From Cryptosporidium bovis (taxonomy: Eukaryota; Apicomplexa; Conoidasida; Eucoccidiorida; Cryptosporidiidae), in contig VHIT02000045.1 in the NCBI GenBank assembly GCA_009768925.2, positions 1 to 64,000 on the forward strand: a stretch of DNA of 64,000 nt. Reading direction: 5' to 3'. Positions within the stretch are counted from its first letter, which is position 1. Each line of letters begins with the position of its first letter. Under the pieces are notes generated by a model. It had not been told where the DNA came from and did no database searches. It saw nothing but the letters and a program-made list of their open reading frames with translations. Of this stretch, positions 1-10,276 are shown in pieces. The translations under genes were made by a program, and so were the position numbers.

Positions 1-435
1 ACTGGTGCTGCCTTTTTTACTGGAGGAGCTACTGATGCCTCTTTAGATATTGCTGCTGTTGATGAATCATCCTTAGCTGGAGGAGCAACTGGTGCTGCCT
101 TTTTTGCTGTAGGAGCTACTGAGGCCTCTTTAGATATTGCTGCTGTTGATGAATTATCCTTAGCTGGAGGAGCAACTGGTGCTGCCTTTTTTACTGGAGG
201 AGCTACTGATGCCTCTTTAGCTATTGCTGCTGTTGATGAATTATCCTTAGCTGGAGGAATAACCGGTGCTGCCTTTTTTACTGTAGGAGCTACTGGTGCC
301 TCTTTAGATATTGCTGCAGTTGATGAATCATCCTTAGCTGGAGGAATAACCGGTGCTGCCTTTTTTGTTGTAGCCGATTGTGATTCTTTAGCTATTGTTA
401 CAGTCGATGAACCATCCTTATCCGGAGGAGTAACT
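1..435 (-). repeat. 87-bp tandem repeat (29 residues per unit)
   Basis: The word act/accGGTGCTGCC recurs at 1, 88, 175, 262 and 349, an exact 87-bp spacing, so each unit encodes 29 residues in the minus frame. The array continues past the left edge. A degenerate copy is seen near 950-1060, and looser relatives extend to about 1700. Confidence 0.9.
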
Positions 436-3170
436 GGTACTGTCTTCTTTATTGGTGGAGCTACTGGTGCCTCTTTTTTAATTGAAGGAGCTACTGGAAC
501 TTCTTTCTTGGGAATTGGTATAGCCGAAGGAGCGTTCTTAGTTGTATGAGTCAGTGACTCTTCTTTTTTAATAATTGGCACTGTTGGTGAGGAATCCTTG
601 GCTTGAGGAGCTAACTGCGCTTCTTTAACAATTGGTGTATCTTGTGGAACATCCTTTACTGGAGGAACTTTTGGTGCCTCTTTCTTAACTACCGGCGCAG
701 CTGATGGAGCTACCAATGGTTCTTTCTTGGCAATTTGTGCAATTGATGAGTCAACCTTGGCTGGAGTAGCTGCTGGTGTCGAATCTTTAGTCGGAGTCAC
801 CGGTTCTGCATTTTTAACTGGAGCTACTGGTGCAACTTTTTTTACCAGGGGAGCACCCGATGTATTACCCTTAACTGGAAGGGCCGTTGGTGCTGCCTTT
901 TTAACTGAAGGAGTACTCAATGGAGCATCCTTGGTTTGAGACGTTGCTGGTGTTTTTTTAGCTACTGCTGCTGTTGATGAATCATCCTTAGCTGTAGGAA
1001 CTACTGGTGCTGCTTTTTTTACTGGAGGAGCTACTGAGGCCTCTTTCTTAATCGAAGGGATTGATTGTGCATCCTTAGCTGTTGCGACAGTTAATGATTC
1101 ATTTTTATCTGGAAGAGTACTTGGTGGAACATCCTTGTTTGGTGGAGTTATTGGTGCTGCATTTTTAACTGGAGGAATATTTGGAGCATCCTTTATTATA
1201 GGAGCTGTCGGTGTTTCCTTTTCAACTGAAGCAGCTGCTATTGTTTCTTTCTTAGCTATTTGTGCTTCTTTCTTGGCAATTGGTACAGCTGACGGAATAT
1301 CCTTAGCTAGAGGAGCCATTTGTACCTTTTGAACAGCTGGTATAGTTGATGGATTATCATCTTTTTTTGGGGAGGCTGTTAATGATTCTTTCTTTGTAGT
1401 TGGGACAGCTGGTGTAGAATCCTTAGATGGAGTTATTGGTGCTGTCTTTTTAGTTAGAGGAGTGACGGGTGTTTCCTTGATAATCGGTACATCTGATGAA
1501 GCACCTTTATCTAGAAGAGTCGCTGTTGCTGTATTTTTAACTAAGGGAGTTACTGGTGTTTTTTTTGCTGTAGGTGATACTGGTTCCTTTTTTGACATTG
1601 AGGTAGACAATGGAGTGTCCTTTGGTAGGGTTGCTGTAACTATTGTTTCTTTTTTGACAGCTCTGTTTGAAGCATCCGGTACTCTATCCCTTGAAGCAGA
1701 TAAAACTGTCGAATCCGTTAAATGAGTTTCTTTTCTTGAAGATTGAGAAACGGGTAGAATAGAAATATCCTTTTTCTGAGTATCATTCAATGTTTTGTTT
1801 TTTACATTGGAAGAAACAAGAGTGTTTTTATTTACGGATTCTGTAGAGACGCTATCTTTCGCACTTTTTACAGATGAAATAATAGAATTGTCTGCATTAT
1901 TTGATCGCGAGGTAGAAGAATGGACGTTTGTATTAGCAGGTAAAGATGAAAGGGAGCTATTTCTTTTCGAAGACATATTTAGTGATTTATTTACTGCATT
2001 TACCATTTCATTAACTTCACCAATAGGTTCTTCTATTTCATTAATAATTTTATTAATTTTTTCTTCATTTTTTGATTTACCCAAAATACCTTTGGTCGTT
2101 GAATTTTTACTACTGGAAAAATTATTTTGACTTTCCTGCAAGCCTTGAACGGAGTGAGAGGGTAAAGTAGTGTTCTTTTGGGTTATCTCATCATATTTTC
2201 CCGATAAAGATGATTCAATATGCCCTTTACGTTCATCTTTGGAGGTTAAGTTTTTAGAAACATTTTTTGTTTTGTCTTGGTTATCACTCGTGTCCTTAAT
2301 CTTTGTAGAATTATTGTTAGTAGCTACACTTTCAGAATTAGTAAATGTTGAATTATTCATAGAAACCAATTTACTACCACCAATTTGATTGAGTGATTTC
2401 TTTTCACTGGACTCTACTTGATTTGGCTTATTTAATTGTTGAATATACATCTCCTTTTGTTCAATCTCATAATCTGAGATAATTCTTTCTAATTTTCTAA
2501 TAGATTCATCTAATTTGGGCTCTAAAAGGTATATTCTTTGTTTTGTAGCTCTTTCTACGAGAGCTTTTGAAATATCTATTGCATTTCTATCTTTGTTTTC
2601 AACCAAATATCCAAAAGTAAATGAGATATAATGCACACATGCATCCAAACATTTTTGACTATAATTCAAATTACTACTTAAATTCTTTGTGTCTATAGTC
2701 CTATTTACCTTTAACAAGTGTTGAGCTGAATTAAGAGCATCCTCCAATCTTGAGTTTTCCTCCTGCAATATTTGATTTTGTTCCTTAAGTTTCTCAAATA
2801 GATGTCTTAATTGCGAATAACAATCCCTATATCTTCTTACTGTTTCTTGGGCATCCGGACTTAAATTTTTGTCTCCAGAATGACTTCTATATGTGTCATT
2901 TACATTCATACAACTAGATAGTATATTGCTTCCTATTCCGCCCTTGAAGCAATTACTCAGTGATGATTTTCCTCTATTACTGTCTATATTTGGAATATCA
3001 TATGCAAGACTTCTTCCCTTAGAGTCTCCATTAGAACTTAAGGGTAGTTGGCCAAGTAATGGGACAGAACTTTGCCGGTAGTTACTGCGTGACAAAGATT
3101 CCGTGCTTCTCCTACTGTTTCTCATTATTTTTTGGCTATTAACAACATTTTCATTTTTGAATGAACTCAT
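1..3170 (-). CDS. Large coiled-coil protein with Lys/Ala/Pro tandem repeats (partial, C-terminus off window)
   Basis: An open minus-strand frame of 1056 codons runs from the ATG at 3170-3168 to the left edge with no stop, so the C-terminus is missing. The first ~250 residues are mixed sequence with a leucine-spaced helix (about residues 115-145) that looks like a short coiled coil. Residues ~250-480 are rich in S, N, T and K. From about residue 480 the protein is low complexity, built on KDxSSTAA, KEASVAP and VKKAAPVxPP words. At the window edge these become an exact 29-residue tandem repeat. No signal peptide or membrane segment is visible. I do not recognise the family. A structural or cytoskeletal role is possible for such alternating basic/Pro-Ala repeats, but this is a guess. 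Many short plus-strand open frames here are shadows of the repeat. Confidence 0.8.
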   Translation of the reverse strand, partial: MSSFKNENVVNSQKIMRNSRRSTESLSRSNYRQSSVPLLGQLPLSSNGDSKGRSLAYDIPNIDSNRGKSSLSNCFKGGIGSNILSSCMNVNDTYRSHSGDKNLSPDAQETVRRYRDCYSQLRHLFEKLKEQNQILQEENSRLEDALNSAQHLLKVNRTIDTKNLSSNLNYSQKCLDACVHYISFTFGYLVENKDRNAIDISKALVERATKQRIYLLEPKLDESIRKLERIISDYEIEQKEMYIQQLNKPNQVESSEKKSLNQIGGSKLVSMNNSTFTNSESVATNNNSTKIKDTSDNQDKTKNVSKNLTSKDERKGHIESSLSGKYDEITQKNTTLPSHSVQGLQESQNNFSSSKNSTTKGILGKSKNEEKINKIINEIEEPIGEVNEMVNAVNKSLNMSSKRNSSLSSLPANTNVHSSTSRSNNADNSIISSVKSAKDSVSTESVNKNTLVSSNVKNKTLNDTQKKDISILPVSQSSRKETHLTDSTVLSASRDRVPDASNRAVKKETIVTATLPKDTPLSTSMSKKEPVSPTAKKTPVTPLVKNTATATLLDKGASSDVPIIKETPVTPLTKKTAPITPSKDSTPAVPTTKKESLTASPKKDDNPSTIPAVQKVQMAPLAKDIPSAVPIAKKEAQIAKKETIAAASVEKETPTAPIIKDAPNIPPVKNAAPITPPNKDVPPSTLPDKNESLTVATAKDAQSIPSIKKEASVAPPVKKAAPVVPTAKDDSSTAAVAKKTPATSQTKDAPLSTPSVKKAAPTALPVKGNTSGAPLVKKVAPVAPVKNAEPVTPTKDSTPAATPAKVDSSIAQIAKKEPLVAPSAAPVVKKEAPKVPPVKDVPQDTPIVKEAQLAPQAKDSSPTVPIIKKEESLTHTTKNAPSAIPIPKKEVPVAPSIKKEAPVAPPIKKTVPVTPPDKDGSSTVTIAKESQSATTKKAAPVIPPAKDDSSTAAISKEAPVAPTVKKAAPVIPPAKDNSSTAAIAKEASVAPPVKKAAPVAPPAKDNSSTAAISKEASVAPTAKKAAPVAPPAKDDSSTAAISKEASVAPPVKKAAP

Positions 3171-4181
3171 TCTTTCACCTTATTTTATTTATTCACACTA
3201 CATCAATTATTCTTGCATTTAGAGTATACCAAAAATCTACAAATACCTACAGTATTTCACAAACAGTCACTCTAAAGTAAATAGGAAACAAAATATCTCT
3301 GCCAATACTTTACTCCCAAAACACCCGAGTTACTCTAATATTTTCCAAGCTCCAATTATTATTGTAATTAGCAGTTAAAAATTTTTTAAATCCAATTCAA
3401 TCGTTTACATACGTCTTCGTTTTGTTTTATGTTCTATAATTAATTACATTAATTTTTTTTCTAAATTCCATTTAGAATATCTTAAAATCTTGTTTTTTTT
3501 TCGCATGTAATTCTAGACATGGGTACCTTAGGCGGGAGAGACACGTATATTATTATAATTTCAATTTGTGTTTATAATAATAAACCGAGTTTGTGGAAAA
3601 AAATAATGGTAAATGTTTCAAATTAACTTCAAATTCTTAATGTCAATAATAACCAAGTATGCTACAATAGAGCGGTTGTTCTTTTAATATATAAATTTGT
3701 TAATTCATCAACTGTTAAAGTAGGATAAAGTTACATTATTCGTCTATGTGTCGTTTTATTGTATATTTTTTTCGCCTATAAAGTTTACACACACGTTCCC
3801 ACTTTATAAGAAAAAGGTGGATATCACGTTCTATCAACTTGTTTCTTTTAGTTTATTACAACATTGATAAAGCCAACTGAAATTTATTGTAGAAAATTAA
3901 AGTTTGTGGAGTCAGACTTAAAAAAATAATCGATTTTGGAATTACTTGGAGTTTGAATTTAATTTGTTTTACTAATATTCATAGCTGTTATTTACATAAA
4001 GTAAACTAGTGCTTGACCTAGATAAGAAATACTGTTTATTACTAGGTTACATATTGAATAAATTGAAACGATTATTTACAAAGTGTGATATGTGACGATA
4101 TAATGAATAAAACGTTCCAAATACAGCGAGATTAATTATTGCGATTTAGCTATTTAACCAGATTCAAAACAATATACAAAA
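3171..4181. promoter_or_regulatory. Divergent intergenic region
   Basis: This region separates the head-to-head starts of the repeat protein and the EXOG-like nuclease, so it should hold both promoters. It is AT-rich with poly-T and poly-A tracts. The only GC-rich patch is TTAGGCGGGAGAGACACG at about 3528-3545, a GGCGGG word of the kind seen upstream of other genes here. No gene is seen. Confidence 0.5.
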
Positions 4182-5666
4182 ATGAATTCGAAGGCAAATC
4201 TAGGTTTAGGGGCGGTAATTGGAGGTGCACTGGGATATTTGTTATACCCTAGAATAGAAAGTAACAAAGTAAAAGCTAATTTTATAAGTGGTAATGTAGA
4301 TATAATAGGTGAAAGTAAAAGGAACACATGCCATTGCATCGTGAGAAATATAATTGATAGAATAACAAGAAAAGAAACAGAAAATATAAGAGTAAATGGG
4401 GGCTTTTATCCATCTTCGAGATTACCAAGCAATGAAAACTTAATAATTAGAGACTCTTATTTATCATCCGTCTCCTTTAGAAACAAAATACCAAATTGGG
4501 TTGCAGAAAGAATAACAAAAGAAACGTGTAATGGAAAAGCAGAAAGGTCGAATTGTGTATTTCAGATAGATCCAAATATTCCAACAATATGGAGTGCAGA
4601 AAATAAAGATTATTTTGGGAGTGGCTACAGCAGAGGCCATTTAGCAGCAGCTGGGCAACATAAAGATACACCAAAAGCTCAATCTGATACTTTTTATTTA
4701 TCCGGTAATATTCTTCCTCAAGAGTTGTCAAACAATGGAGGTGATTGGTATAGACTTGAATTATTATCGAGAAAGCTTACTGATTATTATGAAGATGTAT
4801 ATATTGTTTCAGGACCGTTGTTTATGCCGAATAACATGAGATCTGAGGATTTTTTTAATCTTGCTAAAAAAGTATCTGGTGAAAAAGAGGAACCACCCAA
4901 AGATGCATTGGGACAGATATGCGTAATACATAAAAAACACGTAGTTGAAAAGGCACGAGAACTGGGAGATGAAAAAAGAATTAATCCAAAATTAATAGTA
5001 AATTCTAATATGGAAGATTCACCGGTAAGAAAAGTTACATATGACGTTATTGGTAATAAATGCGTTTCCGTTCCTACACATTTATTTAAGATTATATTGG
5101 GTGTTAGACCTAAAAAAGAAATGAAAAATGGTGTTGAAGAACTTCCTCCTGTTGTACTCGGGAGTTTTATTATGAGAAATGCTCCTGAAGAAAATAGGCA
5201 TGAATTAGAGGAATACCTAGTTCCTTTAAGAAGCATCGAAATCTCTACTGGTTTAAATTTTTCTGGTATTAGAGAGTTTGCTGCATTGAAAATTAGAAAT
5301 TCAATGACAAAAAAAGAATTTAGAAAAAAATATGGAACTACTAGAAAGTTTCTCTCTTTGATACCATACTTGTCTTCCGCGTCCTCATTTTTAAAAGACA
5401 ATGAATTCTACAACATTTGCAATATCAAAGAAAGTTCTGGCAAAAGTGGTGATAGCAACAATCGTTCTATTTGTTTGGATACTGATTCAGACAGAGTTAC
5501 TGCTTGGAGATATCTTGGTTATTTAAGTTTATCAAAGAGTAAGCATGAACTAGACAAAATATGGAAGACTATTAAGGAGAGGGAATATGACATTGAAAAT
5601 ATATTTCTAAGAAAAGAGTATGTAAATAAATGCAAATCTTTTGGGCACGATCCGAATGAATTGTGA
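4182..5666 (+). CDS. DNA/RNA non-specific endonuclease, EXOG/EndoG-like
   Basis: This 494-residue protein belongs to the beta-beta-alpha metal nuclease family (NUC1/EndoG/EXOG). Residues ~7-22 form a short glycine-rich hydrophobic segment that could act as a membrane anchor, as at the N-terminus of mitochondrial EXOG. The active-site motif is SRGH at 150-153, giving catalytic His153. It is followed by a FYLSGNILPQ stretch and the metal-binding Asn region NNGGDW at 184-189, then VYIVSGPLFMP. EndoG proteins usually have DRGH, and human EXOG has SRGH, so this is closer to EXOG. The C-terminal ~140 residues after the nuclease core (from ~350) are an extra basic region. The ATG at 4182 is the first in frame and is preceded by an AT-rich leader. 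It probably acts in the relict mitochondrion, but no clear targeting signal beyond the anchor is visible. Confidence 0.88.
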   Translation: MNSKANLGLGAVIGGALGYLLYPRIESNKVKANFISGNVDIIGESKRNTCHCIVRNIIDRITRKETENIRVNGGFYPSSRLPSNENLIIRDSYLSSVSFRNKIPNWVAERITKETCNGKAERSNCVFQIDPNIPTIWSAENKDYFGSGYSRGHLAAAGQHKDTPKAQSDTFYLSGNILPQELSNNGGDWYRLELLSRKLTDYYEDVYIVSGPLFMPNNMRSEDFFNLAKKVSGEKEEPPKDALGQICVIHKKHVVEKARELGDEKRINPKLIVNSNMEDSPVRKVTYDVIGNKCVSVPTHLFKIILGVRPKKEMKNGVEELPPVVLGSFIMRNAPEENRHELEEYLVPLRSIEISTGLNFSGIREFAALKIRNSMTKKEFRKKYGTTRKFLSLIPYLSSASSFLKDNEFYNICNIKESSGKSGDSNNRSICLDTDSDRVTAWRYLGYLSLSKSKHELDKIWKTIKEREYDIENIFLRKEYVNKCKSFGHDPNEL

Positions 5667-6929
5667 GGTACCAATAAAGCCGTAACTACTGAAAACCACA
5701 AACAACGATTTATTAAGTTTTCTTGTACTGAGTATCTACTTGTATTTATATAGATACAGGTATATGATTTCATACTGTTACTGTTATGCTAGAGTACCGA
5801 CAATATCTTATTCAATACTATAATCACACTTTTCAAGCTTATATATCCAGATATATCCGGAACATTAACATACAGAACTAAAGTGGTACAAGAAACTCGA
5901 TGATACCAAGATGAACATCTATAGTTGAATAAGAGTTGGAGATTCAATTAAAAATGTGATATAAGAGGGAGGTCCAACCCAACTCTTCAGTCGCTCTTTT
6001 TCTCGAATACTATAAAAAAATACCGTACTCATTTAAAATGTAAAAAAATTGATTACAACTACTAGTAAAACAAAATTTTAGCAAACAAGCAGTAGCTCCG
6101 CAATTAAACACATTGAAATATGTTCAGTGACGTAGGGATGATTTAGTTTCTAATATACATTCTATCTACTAATGTTCACATGAATTAGATAAATTTAGTG
6201 AATAAGTAAAGAAGATAGTTAACAATAAGCTCTGTGGAGAAGGTAAGAATTTGACAAAAAAAATGTTATTACATGGTGAATGACATCTTCCTCCGCTTTT
6301 GTCGTCCTCATAGATCTATCCCTTGTATATTCTTGATCATTGAGACAGATATATAACACCTACGAGCATATTTACAATGAATATGATATCAAATATCACC
6401 TATACGAGACGTTACCTATACAATACTAGACTAGGCTAATAATATATTAGATTGCTAATTGGGTGACAGTACAGATTTAAGGACGAAAAAATAAAAAATG
6501 ATTAGAATCTACATATTAACAAAATCCTCATATTTACAATAAATTAGAAAAAATATTACACTTTCATTATTTTTTTGCTAAATTATATTTTCTGTATTTT
6601 GGTTTAGTTTGGATTTTTTTGGTATTTGCGGATATTAGTCAGGTGAAAAGGTGAATAGAAAGGCGGGTTATTTCCTAGGCGTCCAAATTTACCTACAGTA
6701 AACTTAGAAAAGGCGACATATTTGAAAAATATTAAAGAATTATTATTCTTTTTTCCTTCAATTCTCCGTAATCATTTGGAACAAGGGTATTCATTTCCAA
6801 GGCTTGGGTTTGATAACTCTTTCTAACTTCAAATTAAGGTAGAATAAGAATAGTGGTGTATTTGTACAAGTGTAATATTGCAGATACACGAAATTATCTA
6901 CAGATATTTATTTATATTTATATTCATGT

Positions 6930-6970
<41 letters not shown>

Positions 6971-7855
6971 GATAGATATATATACATATAACATAAAAAT
7001 ATATGTACATACATGTGTATATATGTATATAAATACATATATGTTAAGTAATATATAAGTTTAAATACATGCTTTTTTTGGAATAACAGGATTCATCAGC
7101 TCCTATCAATTATAGCTGTTTTGAATTTTGTTTTATAATCGTTTTTTTAGTAAGCTTTGGAAATAGTAAAGAATTGCTTTTCTCTATTCTTTACTGCAAT
7201 TTGTTAAAATTTGTCGAATTATTGCAACTCGACATAAATAGAACATATATACGAATATTTACGTTTTAAAGGGTATTGGAAAGATAAAAACAGGTGTATT
7301 TAACAGGTAGAATATATATTTCAAGGTTTAATTAGTATTATAGAGATTATTACTAATAAACTAATTGTATGAATTCAAAATTAGGGGGAACATTTTAAAT
7401 AGTAGTGTTAAAAACTTAGAATTGATTTTACAATAATTAGTTGTAAAACATAGTGTATATAAGTGTGGTTGATAATATTAGTTGTAAAGGATTGGAAATA
7501 AATAGAACAGAATATTGATAGATAGAAATTAGATTTTAAACACTTGAAAACAACTGTTTCTGTGAAGTAGGATATATTTACATAAAAATCAGTGATAATA
7601 GTAGAAATACGACGCAATCTGTGATAATACTCTGAAGGTAGAAAAGTACATGTATGTTTCGTTATGAATACACGCATAATTTATTATAACTGGTAGTTTA
7701 ATACTTAAGGATCATAGAATTGAACAAATAATTAGGAAATAGATAAATACGAAATTAGTATATATCTCTTTAGAAGAGCAATACACATTTCATTTAAAGG
7801 TAAACGAATAAAATTAGATAGGTATATTGAGGGGTACCAAAGGTGGTGTAATTAA
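5667..7855. other. Intergenic region, 2.2 kb, no gene supported
   Basis: No convincing coding frame. It contains a potential long hairpin (5931-5987), GGCGGG at about 6662 and a TA/TATG-rich simple-sequence stretch at 6920-7060. An 89-codon minus-strand frame at 7408-7677 is biased to I/Y/F/S codons as expected for random AT-rich DNA, so it is not called. Confidence 0.5.
6937..6963. repeat. (TA)n microsatellite
   Basis: An uninterrupted TA run, embedded in a wider TA/TATG/TACA-rich stretch of about 130 bp. Confidence 0.9.
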
Positions 7856-9235
7856 ATGCATTTTGATTACCTTAGTGATTCAGATTCCCCGAATAACTAT
7901 AATTCATTGAATTATGATCAAGAGAAAAGTGATATTAGCAATGATAATAACTCTTTCACAAACATAGATTCATTTCCAGTTTATTTTAATGGATTTGAAG
8001 TTCCTAGGGAATTGGATGACATTCGTCGTATACTGACTCCTCTAAGCAAGGATCAATTAATTGAATTATTAGCCAGTGCTTGCGTTAATAACCAAAGTGT
8101 ACTTCAGAATGTTTTATGTGTAATATGTGAGAGCAGATCTCATAGGCGTCTTTATATTAAAAATTTACCTTTTTCTGCCTGTACTGAGACTGTAATTGAA
8201 CTATTTTCCCAATTTGGAGAAGTTGAAGAAGGTATTGTTCTGAAGAAAGATGGAAAATCAAGAGGATATGCTTTTATAACATTTAAAACTATAGAGTCTG
8301 CTCTTTTGGCTTGCAAAAACCCAATTAGTATGAATGGAAGAGGTTTGATGGTGAAACTTGCTGCTGATCCTTTTCCTTTTGAAACAAAAAAGTCGGATGC
8401 AATCAGACGTAAATTGTTTGTTAGAAATCTTGGGTTCGAGACCAATGAAGAATCACTAAAGTCAGTTTTCAGCAAGTATGGTGAATTAGAAGAATCGGTT
8501 ATCCTTAGAACAAAGAAAGGTAAATCTAAGGGATACGGCTTTATTACATTTTCAAACACCGAAGCGACTGTCAAAGCTCTTCAACAGCCTCATCACATTA
8601 TAGATGGAAGGTTGGTTTTTGTCCATCAAGCCGTAGAAGGGAAACTTAGACCCAAGAATACGAAAGATGCTCAAACTAATAATAACAGTAATAATAATAA
8701 TAATAATACTAACGGAAATATTATTAAAATTCAAAACAAAAAAACCATTTCACAATTTGAAAATAGGGAGCTTATTAGGAATGGATTGTCTATTATAGGT
8801 AGCAACGTGAATGGAATGTTGCATTCGCCTGTTGTAGGTGGAATTATGAAACAGCCTTCTTCAATTTGTGATGAATTCAATGTTGAGCCAGTAATTTCAT
8901 TAAGAGGAATTAATGGAGCAATCGGGAATAGTATGAATGAAACTAATATCGGAAATATTTTACTCTCACAGAGACCATTTGACAAGCGCTTCTGGAACTC
9001 TCAAATACGAGGGGATGATGTGGTAAATAATAGCCTTAACTCGGCATCTTTTTGTAGTGCTTCATTGTTGAATTCAGATTCTCCACTTAACTTGGTTTCT
9101 GCACCTGGTTCTACAGCTCCAGAAATTTCTACTTCGGTTATGAATTATAATGGTATTAGTAATTATAACCTACCTGATAATAGTAAGAATGGAGATGGTT
9201 CAAACATAGATGTTGGATTCTCCGGATTTTTTTGA
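7856..9235 (+). CDS. Two-RRM RNA-binding protein (UBA2/hnRNP-like), possibly truncated
   Basis: The frame from the ATG at 7856 encodes 459 residues. Residues ~50-90 hold a short helical block (LTPLSKDQLIELLASAC) like that preceding the RRMs of plant UBA2 proteins. RRM1 spans ~97-170 with RNP1 KSRGYAFITF, and RRM2 ~184-260 with RNP1 KSKGYGFITF. A polyasparagine linker follows at ~275-290, then an N/S/G-rich tail. The frame stops at TGA 9233-9235 directly after a run of seven T. The same kind of N/S-rich sequence continues downstream, first in another frame and then back in this frame, so the annotated stop may not be the ancestral one. Expected role is binding AU-rich mRNA in the nucleus or cytoplasm. 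The RRM assignment is firm; the subfamily is tentative. Confidence 0.85.
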   Translation: MHFDYLSDSDSPNNYNSLNYDQEKSDISNDNNSFTNIDSFPVYFNGFEVPRELDDIRRILTPLSKDQLIELLASACVNNQSVLQNVLCVICESRSHRRLYIKNLPFSACTETVIELFSQFGEVEEGIVLKKDGKSRGYAFITFKTIESALLACKNPISMNGRGLMVKLAADPFPFETKKSDAIRRKLFVRNLGFETNEESLKSVFSKYGELEESVILRTKKGKSKGYGFITFSNTEATVKALQQPHHIIDGRLVFVHQAVEGKLRPKNTKDAQTNNNSNNNNNNTNGNIIKIQNKKTISQFENRELIRNGLSIIGSNVNGMLHSPVVGGIMKQPSSICDEFNVEPVISLRGINGAIGNSMNETNIGNILLSQRPFDKRFWNSQIRGDDVVNNSLNSASFCSASLLNSDSPLNLVSAPGSTAPEISTSVMNYNGISNYNLPDNSKNGDGSNIDVGFSGFF

Positions 9236-10276
9236 ATCCAAACAATTGGGAAATGGGAATAATTGTAAAAACGGAGTTGACGAAATATCTAACAATCAGA
9301 GTAACTATTCTTGCAGAATTATGATTATTGATTCTTCGAGGGTATTAAACGATGTTTTATTAAGGGTGAAACTGATAGAGATATTATTGATATTTCAAGT
9401 GTGAATAATTTAAATCATATGGCTAGTATGGGAATGGAATTGGGAAGTTTTGACTCCGGAATGATTGGTTCAAATAACTTTAGTTCTTCCGAAGGTGGAG
9501 TGGAGGTTGGGTTTATATCAAATAGTGGTGTGTTAATTAATAGAAGTAATCAAGATAATAATAATAGTGAAATTAATGACAAAAACAACAGTCATAATGC
9601 TGTATTGAATTCAGATATGGATGATATTTCAAATTTTCAGACTAATGGAAGGTTATTTAAGAGTGACTGTGTAAAGATAGAATCAAGTAATTATTCTGGT
9701 AATATTATACCTAATAATAATAAATTTGGCTTTAATGTAAACAGTATTGATACGAACTCAACTAGATCTGATTCAATTAACTATGATGACTACAAAAATT
9801 GTGTAATTAGTAGTTTTTCTGCTGAAGACAAAACAAAAGATGAAATAGAAACTGACTTATTTGTCAAGGATTCATTAAGACACATTGAAATAATCAGTAA
9901 TAATAATAGTATCAATAACAGTGGAAATAATATGTATACAGTCTCATTTAATAGTCACAACAGTTATAATTCTATTAATAAAAGTTTACCACTGTCATCC
10001 CCACATCCATTCTCTTGTTGACCAAATGAAACTAATTTTTCGGCTTCTCCATATTTTTTAAATTTGAGATTTAAAAATCCGTCAGAATTTTCAACTTTAA
10101 ATCCACATAATTACTTGGGAATAAACAATAAAGGCGTCATTAAAAACCAAAATAATCCTATTAAGAGTCCAAAATGGACTCTGATGATAATAGAAAAAAT
10201 ATTTTTTATACTTTATTGTTTGTGTTACAAAAAGAAAGATGTAAATATTTTCTATAATACATTTTTTTACCTGTAA
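9236..10276 (+). pseudogene. Displaced/decayed C-terminal coding tail of the RRM gene
   Basis: Three pieces of coding-like sequence follow the RRM stop. Reading from the T7 tract (9229-9235) one base ahead gives an open frame to 9404 that begins FESKQLGNGNN. Between 9332 and 9404 the coding-like frame returns to the original one, which is then open to a TGA at 10019-10021. The same frame is open again from 10022 to 10276 (PNETNFSASPYFLNL and on). All pieces share the N/S-rich composition of the upstream tail. This fits two compensating frame shifts plus a nonsense codon in a once longer protein. Alternatives are assembly errors in homopolymers, or an unusual intron such as GTAAGA at 9183 to AG at 9380 (198 nt), which restores frame but still leaves the TGA at 10019. 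Confidence 0.55.

Noticed and set aside
727-2388. Several plus-strand open frames opposite the repeat protein
   Set aside because: They are short, lack starts in good context and are antisense shadows of the repeat; the minus frame is continuous through all of them.
4787-5401. 204-codon minus-strand frame inside the EXOG-like gene
   Set aside because: Antisense to the conserved nuclease core; no recognisable domain.
7408-7677. 89-codon minus-strand frame in the spacer before the RRM gene
   Set aside because: Composition is that of random AT-rich DNA, with no motif, and it lies in the likely RRM promoter or leader.
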